Shown: in pieces, positions 13,650-16,597 of the stretch | How positions within the stretch are numbered: position 1 is the first letter of the stretch | Layout: the number at the start of each line of letters is the position of its first letter | Assembly (NCBI GenBank): GCA_043744175.1 | Contig: JAYTVD010000147.1 | Coordinates: forward strand, 1 to 16,597 | Direction of reading: 5' to 3' | Source: JANMEX01 sp043744175 | Lineage (GTDB): Bacteria > Pseudomonadota > Alphaproteobacteria > Rhizobiales > Rhizobiaceae | DNA length: 16,597 nucleotides | Position numbers and translations under genes: made by a program | Notes under the pieces: model-generated | Seen by the model: the letters and a program-made list of their open reading frames with translations, nothing else | Databases searched by the model: none | What the model was told of the DNA's origin: nothing

Positions 13650-16295
13650 ATGCGCACTGATACCGGCACGACTTTTAGCCTTGAAGATTACAAGCCAACT
13701 GATCACGCGATTAGCGACGTGCATCTATTATTCCAGCTTGGCGCGAGCGCGACACATGTCACTGGCACGATGAAAATCCAGCGCCGAGCGGGTGCATCGG
13801 CGACTGCGCCTTTGGTCTTGGAAGGTGATGGACTGACACTTGTGTCGCTTGCCATAAACGGAAAGCCAGTCGCCGCGACTTCTTTTGACGCATCACCCAA
13901 TCGTCTGACCATCCGCGATTTGCCCCGCGATCCTTCGTTTGAACTCACTATCAAAACCGAAATCAACCCGACCGCCAACAAGGCACTGATGGGCCTTTAT
14001 CGCGCGGAAAATATCTATTGCACGCAGTGCGAGTCTGAGGGCTTCCGCCGGATGATGTATTTTCACGATAGGCCAGATGTGCTCTCAGTTTACACTGTGC
14101 GCATCGAGGCTGATCGTGCTGAAGCACCGCTGCTGCTTTCTAACGGCAATCACACCGCGTCAGGCGATTTGGGTAATGGTTGGCATTTTGCGCAGTGGCA
14201 TGACCCGCATCCAAAACCGAGCTATTTGTTTGCGTTAGTGGCTGGCGATCTTGGTGTCATCACAGATCATTTTGTCACCATGTCCGGCCGCAATGTAGAG
14301 TTGCGGATTTATGTTGAGCATGGCAAAGAGCCACGCGCGCTTTATGCGATGGATGCGCTCATTCGCTCGATGAAATGGGACGAGGAAAAGTTCGGACGCG
14401 AATATGACCTTGATCTGTTTATGATCGTCGCCGTCTCGTCATTCAACATGGGCGCGATGGAGAACAAGGGGCTTAACGTCTTTAACGACAAATATGTGCT
14501 GGCCGATTCCGATACCGCGACCGACAGCGACTATGCGGGCATCGAGGCCGTTATCGCCCATGAATATTTCCATAATTGGACCGGCAACCGCATCACCTGC
14601 CGCGACTGGTTCCAGCTTTGCCTTAAAGAGGGATTGACGGTTTTCCGTGACCATGAGTTTTCCGCTGATATGCGCTCGCGCGGTGTGAAGCGTATTGCGG
14701 AAGTTCGAGGGCTCAAGGCCAATCAGTTTCCAGAAGATCAAGGCCCGCTGGCCCATCCTGTACGCCCGCGCAAATACAAAGAGATCAACAATTTCTATAC
14801 CTCCACAGTCTACGAAAAAGGCTCGGAAGTGGTACGCATGATCCGCACGATCTTGGGTGCCAAGATGTTCCGGCAGGGCATGGATCTTTACTTCGACCGC
14901 CACGATGGACAGGCCGTAACCATCGAGGATTTTATCGTTTGCTTTGAGGAAGTGTCCGGCAAAGACTTATCGCAGTTCGCGCTTTGGTATCATCAGGCTG
15001 GTACGCCGACGCTGATGGTGGCGGCAGAGTGGAACAAGGCGGCTAAGACTTTTGCGCTGGATTTCGAGCAGACCATGAAGCCAACGCCAGGTGAAAGCCG
15101 CAAGAAGCTGATGCATATTCCTGTAGAGTTTGGCCTTATTGGTTTGGATGGCAAACCCGTTGTGGCGACAAGCATCGAGGGTTCAGGCGTATTAGGATCC
15201 GTCATACACATTCGTAAAAAGCGCCAGCGCATTGTATTTAATGGAATTTCAGAGCGCCCTGTGCCGTCACTGTTGCGCGGATTTTCAGCACCCGTAACTT
15301 TGGCGTTTGAACAAAAGCCGGAGGACCGTCTATTCCTTGCCCGCCACGATAGCGATTTATTCTCGCGCTGGCAGGCGTTGAACATGGTTGCGACCGACGC
15401 GCTTATCGAAGCCACCAATGTGGTGCGCGGCGGCGGGACTGCCTCATTTGATTCAAAATTGGTTGAGGCGTTTGGCGAGATTGCTAGCGATGATAGCTTG
15501 GAGCCAGCGTTCCGGGCGTTAGCCCTCACCCTGCCCCTCGAAGGCGACATTGCCCGCGAGATTGGCCGCAATGTCGATCCGGATGCCATTTTTGTTGCCC
15601 GCAATGCGCTGATAAAAGCCATCGCTAAGAAGACTTATGGCGCACTTACCGCCGCGTGGAATAGCATGGCAGACAGCGGGTCGTTCAGCCCTGCGGCGGC
15701 TCCTGCCGGTAAGCGGGCGCTCAAGAATGTGTTGCTGGACTATTTGTCCGTTCACTCCGGCAATCCGGAGATGGCATCTCAAGCTTACGCTACCGCCAGC
15801 AATATGACAGACCGGTTCGGGGCATTATTGCTGCTTACACAGCGCTTTAGCGACGCACCGCAGACCTCGGCTGCGCTCAATGCATTTGAGGCCCGCTTTG
15901 GCGGCGATGGTCTGGTGATGGATAAGTGGTTTTGGGCACAGGCAATTGCGCCAGGAGCAGAGACACTCGCAAAAGTTCAAGAACTGACGCGTCACCAAGG
16001 GTTCTCGTTTGATAATCCCAACCGGTTGCGCTCACTGGTCGGCGCGTTTGCCTCGTCTAATCCAACCGGCTTCCACCGCGCAGATGGTGCGGGCTACCGG
16101 TTCCTTGCGGAAATTGTTTTGCGCGTTGACAAAGGCAATCCGCAGACCGCCGCGCGTATGCTGACGGCGATGCGATCGTGGCGCTCGCTTGAACAAACCC
16201 GCAAGGAAAAGGCACGCGAGGCATTGGCAAGCATTTCTACCGCGCCAAACCTATCAACCGATGTACGGGACATTGTCGAACGTACCCTTGCGTAA
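13650..16295 (+). CDS. pepN: Aminopeptidase N, M1 family zinc metallopeptidase
   Basis: An 881-residue cytoplasmic enzyme that removes N-terminal amino acids from peptides during protein turnover. The N-terminal beta domain is followed by the substrate-binding motif GAMEN (268-272) and the zinc site HEYFH (304-308) with the third ligand E327, an exact HExxH-x18-E. The transition-state tyrosine is Y388 (TVYEKGSE). A helical C-terminal domain ends at DIVERTLA. Length is close to the E. coli enzyme (870). The frame also has an ATG at 13638. I prefer 13650 because GGAA (13640-13643) sits at good spacing before it and the resulting N-terminus, MRTDTGTTFSLEDYKP, is the usual one in alphaproteobacteria. 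It is divergent from the molybdenum enzyme operon. Confidence 0.95.
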   Translation: MRTDTGTTFSLEDYKPTDHAISDVHLLFQLGASATHVTGTMKIQRRAGASATAPLVLEGDGLTLVSLAINGKPVAATSFDASPNRLTIRDLPRDPSFELTIKTEINPTANKALMGLYRAENIYCTQCESEGFRRMMYFHDRPDVLSVYTVRIEADRAEAPLLLSNGNHTASGDLGNGWHFAQWHDPHPKPSYLFALVAGDLGVITDHFVTMSGRNVELRIYVEHGKEPRALYAMDALIRSMKWDEEKFGREYDLDLFMIVAVSSFNMGAMENKGLNVFNDKYVLADSDTATDSDYAGIEAVIAHEYFHNWTGNRITCRDWFQLCLKEGLTVFRDHEFSADMRSRGVKRIAEVRGLKANQFPEDQGPLAHPVRPRKYKEINNFYTSTVYEKGSEVVRMIRTILGAKMFRQGMDLYFDRHDGQAVTIEDFIVCFEEVSGKDLSQFALWYHQAGTPTLMVAAEWNKAAKTFALDFEQTMKPTPGESRKKLMHIPVEFGLIGLDGKPVVATSIEGSGVLGSVIHIRKKRQRIVFNGISERPVPSLLRGFSAPVTLAFEQKPEDRLFLARHDSDLFSRWQALNMVATDALIEATNVVRGGGTASFDSKLVEAFGEIASDDSLEPAFRALALTLPLEGDIAREIGRNVDPDAIFVARNALIKAIAKKTYGALTAAWNSMADSGSFSPAAAPAGKRALKNVLLDYLSVHSGNPEMASQAYATASNMTDRFGALLLLTQRFSDAPQTSAALNAFEARFGGDGLVMDKWFWAQAIAPGAETLAKVQELTRHQGFSFDNPNRLRSLVGAFASSNPTGFHRADGAGYRFLAEIVLRVDKGNPQTAARMLTAMRSWRSLEQTRKEKAREALASISTAPNLSTDVRDIVERTLA

Positions 16296-16326
16296 GAAAA
16301 CCTTTGAACCAAAAATAGTTTCACCC

Positions 16327-16393
16327 CGAATCATTTTTTGATTCGCTTGGGCTGGACAAGGCGAATCACTAATGATTCATTACCAATGATTCG
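16327..16393. promoter_or_regulatory. Cluster of five GANTC (CcrM-type) sites
   Basis: GAATC or GATTC occurs five times in about 65 bp, within the hexamers at 16328-16333, 16339-16344, 16363-16368, 16373-16378 and 16387-16392. GANTC is the sequence methylated by CcrM in alphaproteobacteria, and clusters of it mark promoters controlled through methylation and GcrA. Other intergenic regions of this window have none, apart from one site between the LuxR genes and one at the antitoxin's start. The sites lie 60-120 bp before the gene at about 16451. Confidence 0.6.
16339..16368. repeat. Long imperfect hairpin downstream of pepN
   Basis: TGATTCGC (16339-16346) pairs with GCGAATCA (16361-16368); TTG pairs with CAA inside, one G is bulged, and the loop is GGCTGGA. 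A second 7-base palindrome, CGAATCA/TGATTCG with a T5 loop (16327-16345), shares the left arm, so two structures compete. No T-run follows, so it is not a standard terminator, though it might still act as one for pepN. Confidence 0.55.
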
Positions 16394-16422
16394 GATGTGT
16401 GATTTGCCGAAGTTGTTTCCAG

Positions 16423-16428
16423 TTTAAT
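16423..16428 (+). promoter_or_regulatory. Possible -10 element of the last gene
   Basis: TTTAAT matches the -10 consensus at five of six positions and lies 27 bp before the chosen start at 16451. No convincing -35 accompanies it, which would fit an activator-dependent promoter. Confidence 0.25.
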
Positions 16429-16450
16429 CAAAGCTCGGGGGAGCCCTATG

Positions 16451-16597
16451 ATGGGTAAGGCGGACGTGCATCGCGCGCCAGCAGGGAACTTGTTTGCCCG
16501 CAAACAGGCGGGTAAGCGCAAGAGTGAAGGCCTTATCGGGCCAGCGCGGCTTCTTGCTGAACCTGCCTATCAAAAGCTCTTGGCTGCGGAGCCCCTG
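16451..16597 (+). CDS. N-terminus of a large protein, possibly a PAS-type sensor histidine kinase (cut by window end)
   Basis: The frame is open from the ATG pair at 16448/16451 to the end of the window. A very strong binding site, GGGGGAG (16437-16443), is 7 bases before the second ATG, which I therefore prefer. The 49 visible residues start MGKADVHRAPAGNLFARKQ, are basic, and end with EPAYQKLLAAEPL. From memory this matches the cytoplasmic leader of rhizobial PAS-domain sensor histidine kinases (the PleC/PdhS/CbrA kind), where such a segment precedes the first membrane helix. No domain is visible in the window, so this is a guess supported only by the leader and by the GANTC-rich promoter. 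That a protein-coding gene begins here is more certain than its identity. Confidence 0.5.
   Translation, partial: MGKADVHRAPAGNLFARKQAGKRKSEGLIGPARLLAEPAYQKLLAAEPL

Noticed and set aside
14439..14903. 154-residue open frame on the - strand inside pepN
   Set aside because: It covers the zinc-site region of pepN on the opposite strand and has no independent support.

Overview
The window looks like a chromosomal segment of an alphaproteobacterium, most likely of the Hyphomicrobiales (Rhizobiales) type. The evidence is a tail protein with a DUF2793-like start, a family-4 uracil-DNA glycosylase of the form I associate with this group, an M1 aminopeptidase N with the usual alphaproteobacterial N-terminus, and a dense cluster of GANTC sites (the CcrM methylation sequence) before the last gene. 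No rRNA, tRNA, CRISPR array or transposase was seen.

Layout. (1) Positions 1-2588 are the right-hand end of a prophage or phage-derived tail module: a 5'-truncated tail-fibre-like protein, a small unknown protein and a glycine-rich protein, tightly packed on the + strand. (2) Positions 2682-3126 hold a small AT-richer toxin-antitoxin pair of HicB/HicA type, antitoxin first, with 17 bp of overlap. It sits at the junction between the phage genes and the chromosomal genes. (3) Positions 3186-5896 hold two divergent genes, ETF-ubiquinone oxidoreductase (-) and uracil-DNA glycosylase (+). The 215-bp gap between them contains a perfect TTGACGT/ACGTCAA palindrome. (4) Positions 6098-7132 are a - strand unit of a 60-residue protein followed by an EamA/DMT transporter, with a doubtful third small ORF behind it. 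(5) Positions 7428-7703 encode a small secreted six-cysteine protein of unknown function. It is convergent with (6) two tandem paralogous LuxR-type regulators (7778-10123, -), each with a PAS-like domain and an almost identical C-terminal helix-turn-helix region. (7) Positions 10224-13480 are a likely two-gene - strand operon: a CoxL/xanthine dehydrogenase-type molybdenum hydroxylase large subunit without its usual FeS and FAD partner genes, then a second DMT transporter. (8) pepN (13650-16295, +) is divergent from that operon across a short region with three CAGTTT/AAACTG half-sites. (9) The window ends inside a gene beginning about 16451. Its promoter region has five GANTC sites within 65 bp and a long hairpin. 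The visible N-terminus is tentatively that of a PAS-type sensor histidine kinase.

The genes do not form one pathway. ETF-QO feeds electrons from acyl-CoA and amino-acid dehydrogenases into the quinone pool, UDG is DNA repair, PepN is peptide turnover, and the molybdenum enzyme with its transporter is probably a catabolic pair of unknown substrate. The less ordinary parts are the GANTC cluster, the duplicated LuxR pair next to a secreted cysteine-rich protein, and the orphan CoxL-transporter pair. I did not find a clearly new multi-gene defence or mobile system.
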